NCBI RefSeq assembly: GCF_017569205.1
Contig: NZ_CP071870.1
Span: 2,356,001 to 2,420,000 of the forward strand
DNA from: Propioniciclava sp. MC1595
GTDB taxonomy: Bacteria > Actinomycetota > Actinomycetes > Propionibacteriales > Propionibacteriaceae
Length of the DNA: 64,000 nt
Direction: 5' to 3'
The notes below the pieces were generated by a model. It was given only the letters and a program-made list of their open reading frames with translations. It did no database searches and was not told where the DNA came from. Below are positions 33,594 to 41,419 of this stretch, in pieces. Numbering within the stretch: position 1 is the stretch's first letter; the number at the start of each line of letters is the position of its first letter. The translations under genes and the position numbers were made by a program.

Positions 33594-33971
33594 CCCATCG
33601 TGGCGCGGCAGGCCGGCCGGCGTCCGGTACCGGTGCTCGGCGGTGTCGGGCACGAGGCCCGAGGTGTGCTCGGCGTGCGACAGCGCCTCGGCCAGCAGCC
33701 GGTGCACGTGCGCGTTGGTCGCCGAGTAGTGGATGTAGGTGCCCTCGCGGCGGCTGGTGACCAGGCCCGCCAGCCGCAACTTCGACAGGTGCTGGCTGAC
33801 CGCGGTGGGCGTCGACTGCACCAGCTCGACCAGCGCGCCGACACTGGCCTCGCCCTGGAGCAGGGCCCACAGCAGCTTCACGCGGGTCGGGTCCGACAGC
33901 ATCCGGAACGTCTCCGCGGCGAGCTGCGCGTGCTCGTCGTCGGGGACGTCAAGGAGCGGGGACTCGTGCAT
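33591..33971 (-). CDS. ArsR/SmtB-family metal-responsive repressor
   Basis: 126 residues, winged helix: FRMLSDPTRVKLLWALL, recognition helix TPTAVSQHLSKLRLAGLV, wing SRREGTYIHYSA. The C-terminal helix ALSHAEHTSG plus AEHRYR offers histidines for metal binding, as in repressors that sit beside zinc/cobalt efflux pumps. The likely partner, a CDF transporter, survives only as a fragment directly behind its start codon, so the original promoter region has probably been lost. ATG 33971 assumed. Confidence 0.85.
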   Translation of the reverse strand: MHESPLLDVPDDEHAQLAAETFRMLSDPTRVKLLWALLQGEASVGALVELVQSTPTAVSQHLSKLRLAGLVTSRREGTYIHYSATNAHVHRLLAEALSHAEHTSGLVPDTAEHRYRTPAGLPRHDG

Positions 33972-34365
33972 GGCGCCACCCGGCGCCTGGGCCGGCTTCC
34001 CGCAGGCGGACGCCATCGTCGGCCTGCTCATCGCCGTGGTGATCATCGGCGTGCTGGTCAGCTCGCTGCGGATCACGGTGCGTCGCCTCATGGACGGCGT
34101 CGAGGACGGCACGCTGGACCGGATCGAGGCCGTCGCCGGGGGCGTCCCGGGGGTCGCCGCCGTGCTGCGGACCCGCGCCCGCTGGAGCGGCCACCGCATG
34201 GAGGCCGACCTCGACGTGGCCGTCGACCCGGCCCTCACCGTGGCGCAGGGCCACGATGTGGCGGTGGCGGTGCACCGCGCGCTGGTGGAGTCGATCCCCC
34301 ACCTCGACCGGGCCAGCGTGCACGTGGAGCCGGTGGGCAGCGCCTGCGGCGCGAACCTGACCTGA
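33972..34365 (+). pseudogene. C-terminal fragment of CDF cation efflux transporter
   Basis: The frame GFPQADAIVGLLIAVVIIGV followed by the cytoplasmic domain (DGVEDGTLDRIEAVAGGVPG, ARWSGHRMEADLDVAVDP) is the last membrane helix and C-terminal domain of a CDF/CzcD-type zinc or cobalt exporter, normally about 300 residues. Some 170 N-terminal residues, including the metal-site helices, are missing. The homology begins within about 15 bp of the arsR start codon, so one deletion removed the promoter region and the 5' part of the transporter gene. Confidence 0.8.
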
Positions 34366-34581
34366 TCCCGGGGCCGGGAGGTCCCCTGACCCACCCTCCC
34401 CGCACGACCCAACACGGTGGTGGTGCGGTGTGCACGGTGCACGGTGCCCGTGTGCCACGTGCTGGGCGTACCCCGTGAGGAGGGCCCGGCCCGTCGGGCG
34501 GTGCAGCCCCGATGTGGCCCTCGGGGCAACAGGCTTCGTGTTCGCTGTCGCGCGGGTACCGACTCCTCGGCCCCGGGACCG

Positions 34582-35046
34582 TCAGCTCTGGGGCTCGACC
34601 AGGTCAGTGGTCCAGTTCAGGCCCTGCAGGCGCGTGTCGAGCTCCCGGAAGGCCCGGGCAGCATCGTCCGCGGCGGCGCGCAGGGAACGCACGTCCACGG
34701 TGGGGACGAACTTGATCTCGGCGCGTCCGAACCGGCTCGACGGCACGGCCGCCCCGGCCACCGCGGCGAGGAACCGCTGCCGGCGGGCCAGGGTGTCGCG
34801 CGCGGCGATGGCGTCGGTCACGGTGCGGCCGGCGTCGAACGGGGTCACCGCGTTCGTGGCGTTGATAGCCCGGACGAGGTGCTCCAGCCGCTCCAGGACG
34901 CGGTCGGCCTCGGCCAGCAGCGCGGCCGGGTCCTCGGCCGGCTCGTCGCCCTCCTGCACCAGGACGCTCGCCTCGAGGCGGCCCTGCAGCTCGGCCAGCC
35001 GGGTCTGCGCGGCCGCCCGCTCGGCGAGCGCCTCGGCGAGCTTCAC
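34582..35046 (-). CDS. DIP1984-family protein
   Basis: 154 residues, mostly helical. [46 protein letters not shown] and [14 protein letters not shown] match the DIP1984 (septicolysin-like) family, found widely in Actinomycetota. Coiled-coil character is strong; no enzyme motif seen. Function unknown. It overlaps the stop of rph by 4 nt, so it is co-translated with RNase PH. The 216 nt beyond its stop (34366-34581) hold no gene; they contain a CCCCGA/TCGGGG hairpin and a short GCACGGT tandem repeat. Confidence 0.85.
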   Translation of the reverse strand: MKLAEALAERAAAQTRLAELQGRLEASVLVQEGDEPAEDPAALLAEADRVLERLEHLVRAINATNAVTPFDAGRTVTDAIAARDTLARRQRFLAAVAGAAVPSSRFGRAEIKFVPTVDVRSLRAAADDAARAFRELDTRLQGLNWTTDLVEPQS

Positions 35047-35762
35047 CGCAGGGCCTCGGCCTGGAGGCGGGTCAGCTCGGCGCAGCCGACGGCGCCGAGG
35101 TCGAGCAACTGGTCCATGACGGCACGGTCGAAGGGCTCGCCCTCGGCGGTGCCCTGCACCTCGATGAGCTTCCCGTCTCCGGTCATGACAATGTTCATGT
35201 CGACCTCCGCCGCCGAGTCCTCCTCGTACGGCAGGTCGAGCACGGCCAGTCCGTCCACGACGCCGACGCTGATGGCGGCCACCGAACCCTTGAGCGGCTC
35301 ACCCTTGAGAGCGCCGCGCCCGCGCAGGTAGGACACGGCGTCGGCGAGCGCCACGTAGGCGCCGGTGATGGACGCCGTGCGCGTCCCGCCATCGGCCTGC
35401 AGCACGTCGCAGTCGATCACGATCGTGTTCTCGCCGAGGGCCTCGTAGTCGATGACGGCGCGCAGGGCGCGGCCGATCAGGCGCGAGATCTCGTGCGTGC
35501 GTCCGCCGACCTTCCCCTTGCGGGACTCGCGGTCGGACCGGGTGTGGGTGGAGCGCGGGAGCATCTCGTACTCGGCGGTCACCCAGCCCTTGCCCTGCCC
35601 CTTGAGCCAACGCGGCACGCCCTCGGTCACCGACGCCGCCACCAGCACGCGGGTCTTGCCGAACTCGACGAGCACCGAACCTTCGGCATGGTCGAGCCAG
35701 TTGCGCGTGAAGCGCACCTGTCGGAGCTGGTCGGGGCGGCGTCCATCAAAGCGTTCAGTCAC
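35043..35762 (-). CDS. rph: Ribonuclease PH
   Basis: 239 residues; phosphorolytic 3' exonuclease that trims tRNA precursors. [54 protein letters not shown] and [19 protein letters not shown] are typical. The GTG start has TAGGGT 7 nt upstream. Normally adjacent to rdgB; here separated by 1.5 kb. Confidence 0.95.
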   Translation of the reverse strand: MTERFDGRRPDQLRQVRFTRNWLDHAEGSVLVEFGKTRVLVAASVTEGVPRWLKGQGKGWVTAEYEMLPRSTHTRSDRESRKGKVGGRTHEISRLIGRALRAVIDYEALGENTIVIDCDVLQADGGTRTASITGAYVALADAVSYLRGRGALKGEPLKGSVAAISVGVVDGLAVLDLPYEEDSAAEVDMNIVMTGDGKLIEVQGTAEGEPFDRAVMDQLLDLGAVGCAELTRLQAEALR

Positions 35763-35769
35763 GGCCGAC

Positions 35770-35775
35770 ACCCTA
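35770..35775 (-). promoter_or_regulatory. Leaderless -10 box (rph)
   Basis: On the minus strand TAGGGT-GTCGGCC-GTG, 7 nt from box to start codon. Confidence 0.6.
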
Positions 35776-35796
35776 CCGGCGCAATCTGCACCACAT

Positions 35797-36450
35797 TCAC
35801 ACGGCGACGAGGACGTGCAGCGTCCGGGGGCCGTGAACGCCCTCCACACGGTTGAGCTCGATGTCGCTGGTCGCGCTCGGGCCCGACACCCAGGTGAGCG
35901 GCAGGCCCTCGGCGACCGACACCGCCAGGCGCCCCACGGCCTCAGGCACATCGGTGACGACCTGATCGGCCCGCACCACGCACACGTGCCGGTCAGGCAC
36001 CAGGGTGAGCGCGCGGCGTCCCTGGTCGGGACGGTGGTCGAGCACGAACGTGCCGGTCTCGGCGATCCCGACCGCCGCGGCGGTCACCACCGCGTCCACC
36101 CGGTTGAGCTCGTCGTGGGACAGGGCCGGTTCGTCGGACAGCACCTCCAGGCCGGACGCCTCGACGGCGGTCCGCCACGCGGCCTCGATGCCCACGGGGA
36201 GGACGACGGTCGAGGCGCCGGTGTCGCGCAGGTGCCGCACGACGGCCTCCGGGACGTCGGCCACGGGCACGCGCTCGACGATCGCGCGGTAGTCCTCTAC
36301 GCGCTCGACGAACAGGCCGAGCACGTCGGCGATGTCGGTGGCGCGGCCGTACTGCCAGGCGACCGGCACGTCACGGGCCGGGTCGGCCTCGGTCACGTCG
36401 CTCAGCGCGGTGCGGATGCGGCCGAGGATCTCGTCACGGGCGGTGCTCAT
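35797..36450 (-). CDS. lutC: Lactate utilisation protein LutC
   Basis: 217-residue LUD-domain protein, part of the LutABC L-lactate oxidase complex at the membrane. [61 protein letters not shown] and [19 protein letters not shown] are diagnostic. No iron-sulfur ligands, as in all LutC. Its ATG overlaps the lutB stop by 4 nt; transcription runs lutA, lutB, lutC. Confidence 0.93.
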   Translation of the reverse strand: MSTARDEILGRIRTALSDVTEADPARDVPVAWQYGRATDIADVLGLFVERVEDYRAIVERVPVADVPEAVVRHLRDTGASTVVLPVGIEAAWRTAVEASGLEVLSDEPALSHDELNRVDAVVTAAAVGIAETGTFVLDHRPDQGRRALTLVPDRHVCVVRADQVVTDVPEAVGRLAVSVAEGLPLTWVSGPSATSDIELNRVEGVHGPRTLHVLVAV

Positions 36451-37976
36451 CGCTGCCCACCTCTCGTCTTGTCGGTCGTCTTGTCGAACTGGGCGCGGAA
36501 GGACGCCGTGGGTGGCATCGGGACGTTGCGGGCACGCAGCCAGCGGGAGAGCCCGGGGACGGGCCAGTTGCCGATCCGACCGATGGCCCGGCCGCCGACG
36601 AGGCCGAAGACGTTCGCCGCCCGCTGCATCAGGGCGAGGCGTCGGGCATCGCCCATCAGCCAGCCGCCGCCCTTCATCAGGACCGGCTCCAGGTGCGGCT
36701 TGCGACCAGCCTCGGCCTTTTTGGCCTCGACGATGCGGTGCCGCTGCTGGACCAGAATGTCGGAGATCGGGATCTTCACCGGGCACACGTCGTCGCACGC
36801 CCCGCACAGGGTGGAGGCGAACGGCAGGGACCGGTCGACCGCCGACTCAACCCCGCGCAGCTGCGGGTTGAGGATCGCGCCGATGGGGCCGGGGTAGACC
36901 GAGCCGTAGGCGTGGCCGCCCACCTTCTCGAAGACGGGGCAGATGTTGAGGCACGCCGAGCAGCGGATGCACCGCAGCGCGGCACGCCCGCTGGGGTCGG
37001 CCAGGGCGCGGGTGCGGCCGTTGTCGACGAGCACGACGTGCACGTCCTGGGGTCCGTCCCCGGGGGTCGGGCCGGTCCAGATCGTGGTGTAGGGGTTCAT
37101 CCGCTCGGCGGTCGAGCTGCGCGGCAGCAACTGCAGGAACACCTCCAGGTCGGCGAAGGTCGGCACGACCTTCTCGATGCCGACCACCGAGATCAGGGTC
37201 TGCGGCAGGGTCAGGCACATCCGCCCGTTGCCCTCGGACTCCACCACGACCAGCGAACCGGTCTCGGCCACGGCGAAGTTGGCCCCCGACACGGCAACCC
37301 TCGCGCGCAGGAACTTGTCGCGCAGGTGGGTGCGGGCCGCGTTGGCGAGGCGTCCGGGGTCGTCGTCGAGGCCCTCGGGGGGCGGGGTGCCATAGCGGCC
37401 CATCTCCTCGAGGAAGATGTCGCGCACCTCGGTGCGGTTGCGGTGGATGGCAGGCACCAGGATGTGGCTGGGCCGGTCGTGGCCCAGTTGCACGATGAGT
37501 TCGGCCAGGTCGGTCTCCCAGGCCGCGATCCCGGCCTCCTCCAGAGCCTCGTTGAGGTCGATCTCCTGGGTGGCCATCGACTTGACCTTGACGACCTCGT
37601 CGGAGCCGGTGGCCCGGATGAGATCGATGATGATGCGGTTGGCCTCCTCCGCGTCGCGCGCCCAGTGCACGGTCGAGCCGGCCCTGGTGAGGTTCTCCTC
37701 GAGCTGGACCAGCCAGGTGTCGAGGTGGCGGGCCACGCGGTTCTTGACGGCCTCGCCGGCCGAACGGAGGTCCTGCCAGTGGTCGAGCTCGGCCACCACG
37801 CGCTGCCGCTTCGTGCGGATGGTGTGGGTGGCGTGGCGCAGGTTGGCCCGCTGGGTGTCCTTGCCCAGCTCGCGGATCGCGGCCTGCGGGAACGGCGGGC
37901 TGTCGATGAGCGCTCCCTCGGGCGGGGCCGGGGTGAGCCGCACCCTGGTCGGCATGCCGAGGTTGGTGGTGGTCAT
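36447..37976 (-). CDS. lutB: Lactate utilisation iron-sulfur protein LutB
   Basis: 509 residues. An N-terminal LUD domain (VAVSGANFAVAETGSLVVVE) is followed by two 4Fe-4S motifs, CIRCSACLNICPVFEK (near 330) and CGACDDVCPVKIPI, then a C-terminal LutB domain (VLMKGGGWLMGD). Passes electrons from L-lactate to the quinone pool with LutA and LutC. A leading ALIDSPPFPQAAIRE is common to the family. Coupled at both ends by 4-nt overlaps. Confidence 0.93.
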   Translation of the reverse strand: MTTTNLGMPTRVRLTPAPPEGALIDSPPFPQAAIRELGKDTQRANLRHATHTIRTKRQRVVAELDHWQDLRSAGEAVKNRVARHLDTWLVQLEENLTRAGSTVHWARDAEEANRIIIDLIRATGSDEVVKVKSMATQEIDLNEALEEAGIAAWETDLAELIVQLGHDRPSHILVPAIHRNRTEVRDIFLEEMGRYGTPPPEGLDDDPGRLANAARTHLRDKFLRARVAVSGANFAVAETGSLVVVESEGNGRMCLTLPQTLISVVGIEKVVPTFADLEVFLQLLPRSSTAERMNPYTTIWTGPTPGDGPQDVHVVLVDNGRTRALADPSGRAALRCIRCSACLNICPVFEKVGGHAYGSVYPGPIGAILNPQLRGVESAVDRSLPFASTLCGACDDVCPVKIPISDILVQQRHRIVEAKKAEAGRKPHLEPVLMKGGGWLMGDARRLALMQRAANVFGLVGGRAIGRIGNWPVPGLSRWLRARNVPMPPTASFRAQFDKTTDKTRGGQR

Positions 37977-38755
37977 CGGGCCCTCCCCGCGGTCGTGGCG
38001 GATGCCGTGGTCGGCTGTTCGCGCGTGCTGACGAGCACGTCGGCCAGGTGGATGGTGCGGGCCCGGTCGCCGCGGCGTCCGAGCACCCCACCGATGTTGA
38101 GCAGGCAGGCGTTGTCGCCGGCGACGACGAACTCCGCACCGGTCGAGACCACGTGGTCGGCCTTGTCGGTGGCCATGGCGATCGACACGTCGGGGTTCTT
38201 CAGCGAGAACGTGCCGCCGAAGCCGCAGCACTGCTCGGCGTCGGGCAGCTCACGCAGTTCGATCCCCTCGACGGCCCGGAGCAGGCGCAGGGGCCGGTCC
38301 CCCACCTTCGCGACCCGCAGAGAGTGGCAGGTCGGGTGGTAGGTGACCGGATGCGGGAACCACGCCCCCACGTCGACGGTACCGAGCACGTCGACGATGA
38401 ACTCGCTCAGGTCATAGACCCGTGGCGTCAGCTCCCCCACCGCCCGTTCCAGGCCGGCGTCCCCGGCGTGCCGGGCCAGCATCGGATGCTGGTGGCGCAC
38501 CGCGCCGACGCACGACCCGGAGGGCCCGACCACGTAGTCGAACGTGTCGAATGCCTCGACGAATGTGCGCACACTCGGCACAGCCTCGTCGAAGTAGCCG
38601 GTGTTGGTGAACATCTGCCCGCAGCAGGTCTGCTGGCGGGGGAAGACCACGGTGCAACCGAGACGTTCCAGGAGGCGGCGGACGGCGTCCGGCGTCCCGG
38701 GGAACATCGTGTCGTTCACGCAGGTGGCGAAGAGCGCGACGGTGGGGCCAGCCAT
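37973..38755 (-). CDS. lutA: Lactate utilisation protein LutA
   Basis: 260 residues with two cysteine-rich CCG domains: CCGQMFTNTGYF and CCGFGGTFSLKN, plus FATCVNDTMFP and TYHPTCHSLR. Such domains bind an unusual iron-sulfur cluster in heterodisulfide-reductase-like enzymes. First enzyme gene of the lut unit, 17 nt after the lactate permease gene, hence probably in the same transcript from the operator upstream of lutP. Confidence 0.93.
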   Translation of the reverse strand: MAGPTVALFATCVNDTMFPGTPDAVRRLLERLGCTVVFPRQQTCCGQMFTNTGYFDEAVPSVRTFVEAFDTFDYVVGPSGSCVGAVRHQHPMLARHAGDAGLERAVGELTPRVYDLSEFIVDVLGTVDVGAWFPHPVTYHPTCHSLRVAKVGDRPLRLLRAVEGIELRELPDAEQCCGFGGTFSLKNPDVSIAMATDKADHVVSTGAEFVVAGDNACLLNIGGVLGRRGDRARTIHLADVLVSTREQPTTASATTAGRAR

Positions 38756-38772
38756 GTTCGGGCTTCCTTTCC

Positions 38773-40443
38773 TCAGGGGAGCATCCAGCTCAGGACGGGG
38801 GTGGACTGCAGCCCGACGAGGATGCACAGGACCAGCAGCAGGCCCAGGCTCCAGCGGATCGCGGTGCGGAAGATGTCGGACTCCTTGCCGACCAGGCCGA
38901 CCGCGGTCGCGGCGATGGCGAGGTTCTGCGGGCTGATCATCTTGCCGACCACACCACCGGAGGTGTTGGCGGCCACCAGCAGCGTCGGGTCGATGCCCGC
39001 GTTGGTGGCGGCGGTCTGCTGCAGGGTGGCGAACAGGGCGTTGGCCGAGGTGTCCGAGCCGGTGACGGCGGTGCCGATCCAGCCCAGCGTCGGGCTGAGG
39101 AAGGCGAAGATCGGGCCAACCGAGGCGATCCAGGTGCCGACGGTGATCGTCTGGCCCGACAGGTTCATCACGTAGGCCAGGGCGAGCACCGAGGCGATGG
39201 TGAGGAAGGTCCAGCGCAGCTTGTGCACCATGCGCCCGAAGGTCTTGGCGGCTTCCAGCATCGGCACGCGGTAGACCAGCGCGACCACGATGCCCGACAG
39301 CAGCAGCAGCGTGCCCGGCGAGCTCAGCCACTGGAAGTTGTAGATCGTCGAGGAGTTCGGCTTGCCGGCCGCGTTGAGCACGTTGCCGTACAGGCCGGGC
39401 CACTGGATCTTCAGGTCGGTCGAGGCCAGGAACGTGGACGCCACCGGCACCAGCTTGGCGATGGTGAACACCACGATGACCAGCAGGTACGGGAACAACG
39501 CCATGCCGATCGCCTTGCGGTCCGGGCGCCGCACCACGGCCTCGTGGTGGCTCAGGTCCAGGGTTGAGACGTAGCCGGCGGCGGTCTCGGCTTCGCGGGT
39601 CGCCAAGAGGCGCTCCTTGGCGGCCTCGGTGCCCTTGGGCTTGACCACGCGCAGCACCAGGACACCGACCGCGAGGGCACCCAGGGAGGCGATCACGTCG
39701 GTGAGCTCGACCGAGATCCAGGTCGAGCTGATCCACTGCAGCACGGCGAAGGACAGGCCCACGGCGAGCAGGACCGGCCAAGTCTCCTTCAGACCGCGGA
39801 CGCCATCGGCCACGAGGACCAGCAGCAGCGGCACGGCCCAGGCAATGAGCGGGGTCTGGTGACCGACGTAGGCGCCGATGGAGTGGTAGTCGATGCCAGT
39901 CAGGTTGCCGGCGGTGATGATCGGGATGGCGATGGCACCGAACGCGACCGGCGCTGTGTTGGCCAGCAGCACGGTCGTAGCGGCGCGCAGCGGTGGGAAG
40001 CCGACGGCCATCAGCATGACGCCGGTGATGGCGACGGGCGCGCCGAAGCCGGCGAGGGCCTCCAGCAGGCCGCCGAAGCAGAAGGCGATCAGGACTGCCA
40101 GGATGCGCGGGTCGTCGGAGATCAGGTTGAAAGTGCCGCGCAGGTCCTCGAACCGGCCGCTGACGACGGTGATCTCGTAGAGCCAGACCGCGCACAGCAC
40201 GATCCAGGTGATCGGGAAGATGCCGAACGTCGCGCCCTCGGTGGCGGCGAGCAGGGCGAGCCCGGCGGGCATCTTGAACGCGAAGATGGCCACCAGCAGG
40301 GCGACCAGCAGGGCGACGAGCCCGGCGGCGTGAGCCTTCCAGCGCAGCCAGCCGAGGAGGACGAAGATGGTCAGGAGCGGCAGCAAGCCCACCAGTGCGG
40401 ACAGCCACAGGCTGCCAAGCGGGGCGATCTCGGGTTGGAACAT
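38773..40443 (-). CDS. lutP: L-lactate permease
   Basis: 556-residue membrane protein of the LctP family, about 12-14 helices; proton-coupled lactate (and glycolate) import. LAFGFGAP-type signature LAGFGAPVAITGVML, ANTAPVAFGAIAIP, FLSPTLGWIGTAVTGSDTSAN and GKMISPQNLAIA are characteristic. Start at ATG 40443 (MFQPEIAPLGS), since the open frame further upstream would run through the operator. Leads permease-lutA-lutB-lutC. Expected to be repressed by the GntR protein encoded divergently. Confidence 0.94.
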   Translation of the reverse strand: MFQPEIAPLGSLWLSALVGLLPLLTIFVLLGWLRWKAHAAGLVALLVALLVAIFAFKMPAGLALLAATEGATFGIFPITWIVLCAVWLYEITVVSGRFEDLRGTFNLISDDPRILAVLIAFCFGGLLEALAGFGAPVAITGVMLMAVGFPPLRAATTVLLANTAPVAFGAIAIPIITAGNLTGIDYHSIGAYVGHQTPLIAWAVPLLLVLVADGVRGLKETWPVLLAVGLSFAVLQWISSTWISVELTDVIASLGALAVGVLVLRVVKPKGTEAAKERLLATREAETAAGYVSTLDLSHHEAVVRRPDRKAIGMALFPYLLVIVVFTIAKLVPVASTFLASTDLKIQWPGLYGNVLNAAGKPNSSTIYNFQWLSSPGTLLLLSGIVVALVYRVPMLEAAKTFGRMVHKLRWTFLTIASVLALAYVMNLSGQTITVGTWIASVGPIFAFLSPTLGWIGTAVTGSDTSANALFATLQQTAATNAGIDPTLLVAANTSGGVVGKMISPQNLAIAATAVGLVGKESDIFRTAIRWSLGLLLVLCILVGLQSTPVLSWMLP

Positions 40444-40477
40444 GGGCACCTTTGCGTGTTCAGCGGCCGACCGCCAT

Positions 40478-40501
40478 TGGTCTGACCATACGTCAGTATG
40501 G
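40478..40501. promoter_or_regulatory. FadR/LldR-type operator pair upstream of lutP
   Basis: TGGTCTGACCA (40478-40488, perfect 5-1-5 palindrome) matches the TNGTNNNACNA consensus of FadR-subfamily GntR repressors. It overlaps a second palindrome, CCATAC-GTCA-GTATGG (40486-40501). Both lie 35-58 bp before lutP. The same 11-mer stands before the D-lactate dehydrogenase gene. Confidence 0.8.
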
Positions 40502-40634
40502 ACAGACAAAGTACGCGGGACGCAAGCCCCGGAGCGCGCCGTTATCAATCCGTGATTGTGACGGTCGGACCAATGTGCCGCGCCCACGCCGTTGCGGCAG
40601 AATGGAACCGAGCCAACAGGGAGGCGGGAGGCGG

Positions 40635-41333
40635 GTGAAAGCCTACGAGCTGGCCCTCGACCACATCGAGGAGGGCATCCTGAGCGGCCGCTACGAGGTC
40701 GGGTCGATCCTGCCCCCGGAGCGGGAGTTGGCCACCCAACTGGGCATCGGACGCTCGTCGGTTCGCGAGGCCATCCGGGCGCTGGAGTCCCAGGGCGTCC
40801 TCGACTCGGCCGTGGGTGCGGGGCCGGCCTCCGGCACGCGCGTCACCAGCGATCAGAGCAGGGCGCTGACCCGCCTGCTGAAGCTGCACGTCTCGCTGGG
40901 CAAGTATCCGGTCGACGACGTCGTCGAGGCCCGGGTGTCCCTGGAGCGGGGATCCGCTGCGCTCGCCTCGACGCACGCCACCGCGGACGCGCTGGCCCGA
41001 CTGGCGGAGGTCGTGGAGGCCATGGAGGCGGCCGAGTCCATCGCGGAGTTCAGCCCGCTCGACACCTGCTTCCACGTCCTGATCGCCGAGGTCAGCGAGA
41101 ACACCCTGATCAGCGACCTGACCCGGGCTGTGCGCGAGGCCCTGCTGCCACCGATCGCGAGGGCGTCCGCCCGCATGGCGGACTGGCCGGGCTTCCGCGA
41201 CGGGCTCAACGAGCAGCACCGCCGGATCTTCGCCGCGATCCAGGCCGGCGACCCCGACGCGGCCGCCGACCTGATGGAGCACCACATCCGGCACGCGTAC
41301 TCGATCCTGCCGATGAACGGGGCGATGCCCTGA
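40635..41333 (+). CDS. GntR-family (FadR/LldR subfamily) regulator
   Basis: 232 residues. N-terminal winged helix: YELALDHIEEGILSGRYEVG, LPPERELATQLGIGRSSVRE, AIRALESQGVLDS. C-terminal all-helical FCD domain with the metal-binding Asp/His set (DTCFHVLIAE, NEQHRRIFAAI, MEHHIRHAY). Placed divergently from lutP, so the natural ligand is lactate by context, as in LldR/LutR. GTG start after GGGAGGCGG. Followed by a GCGCCTG/CAGGCGC hairpin. Confidence 0.9.
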   Translation: MKAYELALDHIEEGILSGRYEVGSILPPERELATQLGIGRSSVREAIRALESQGVLDSAVGAGPASGTRVTSDQSRALTRLLKLHVSLGKYPVDDVVEARVSLERGSAALASTHATADALARLAEVVEAMEAAESIAEFSPLDTCFHVLIAEVSENTLISDLTRAVREALLPPIARASARMADWPGFRDGLNEQHRRIFAAIQAGDPDAAADLMEHHIRHAYSILPMNGAMP

Positions 41334-41399
41334 TGCCATACCCGCGGCCCTGGGGTTGAGCGCCGAGGGACTCGGTCCGTACGCGTGCGGCCGCCGTGA

Positions 41400-41417
41400 G
41401 CGCCTGCGGACAGGCGC
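41400..41417. terminator. Hairpin between convergent gntR and D-lactate dehydrogenase genes
   Basis: GCGCCTG-CGGA-CAGGCGC, a perfect 7-bp stem, lies 3 nt from the dehydrogenase stop and 67 nt after the regulator stop; serves both strands. Confidence 0.6.
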
Positions 41418-41419
41418 CC

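Noticed and set aside
34366-34581. RNA gene or riboswitch between the CDF fragment and the DIP1984 gene
   Set aside because: Only one modest hairpin and a short tandem repeat; no promoter or terminator pattern.
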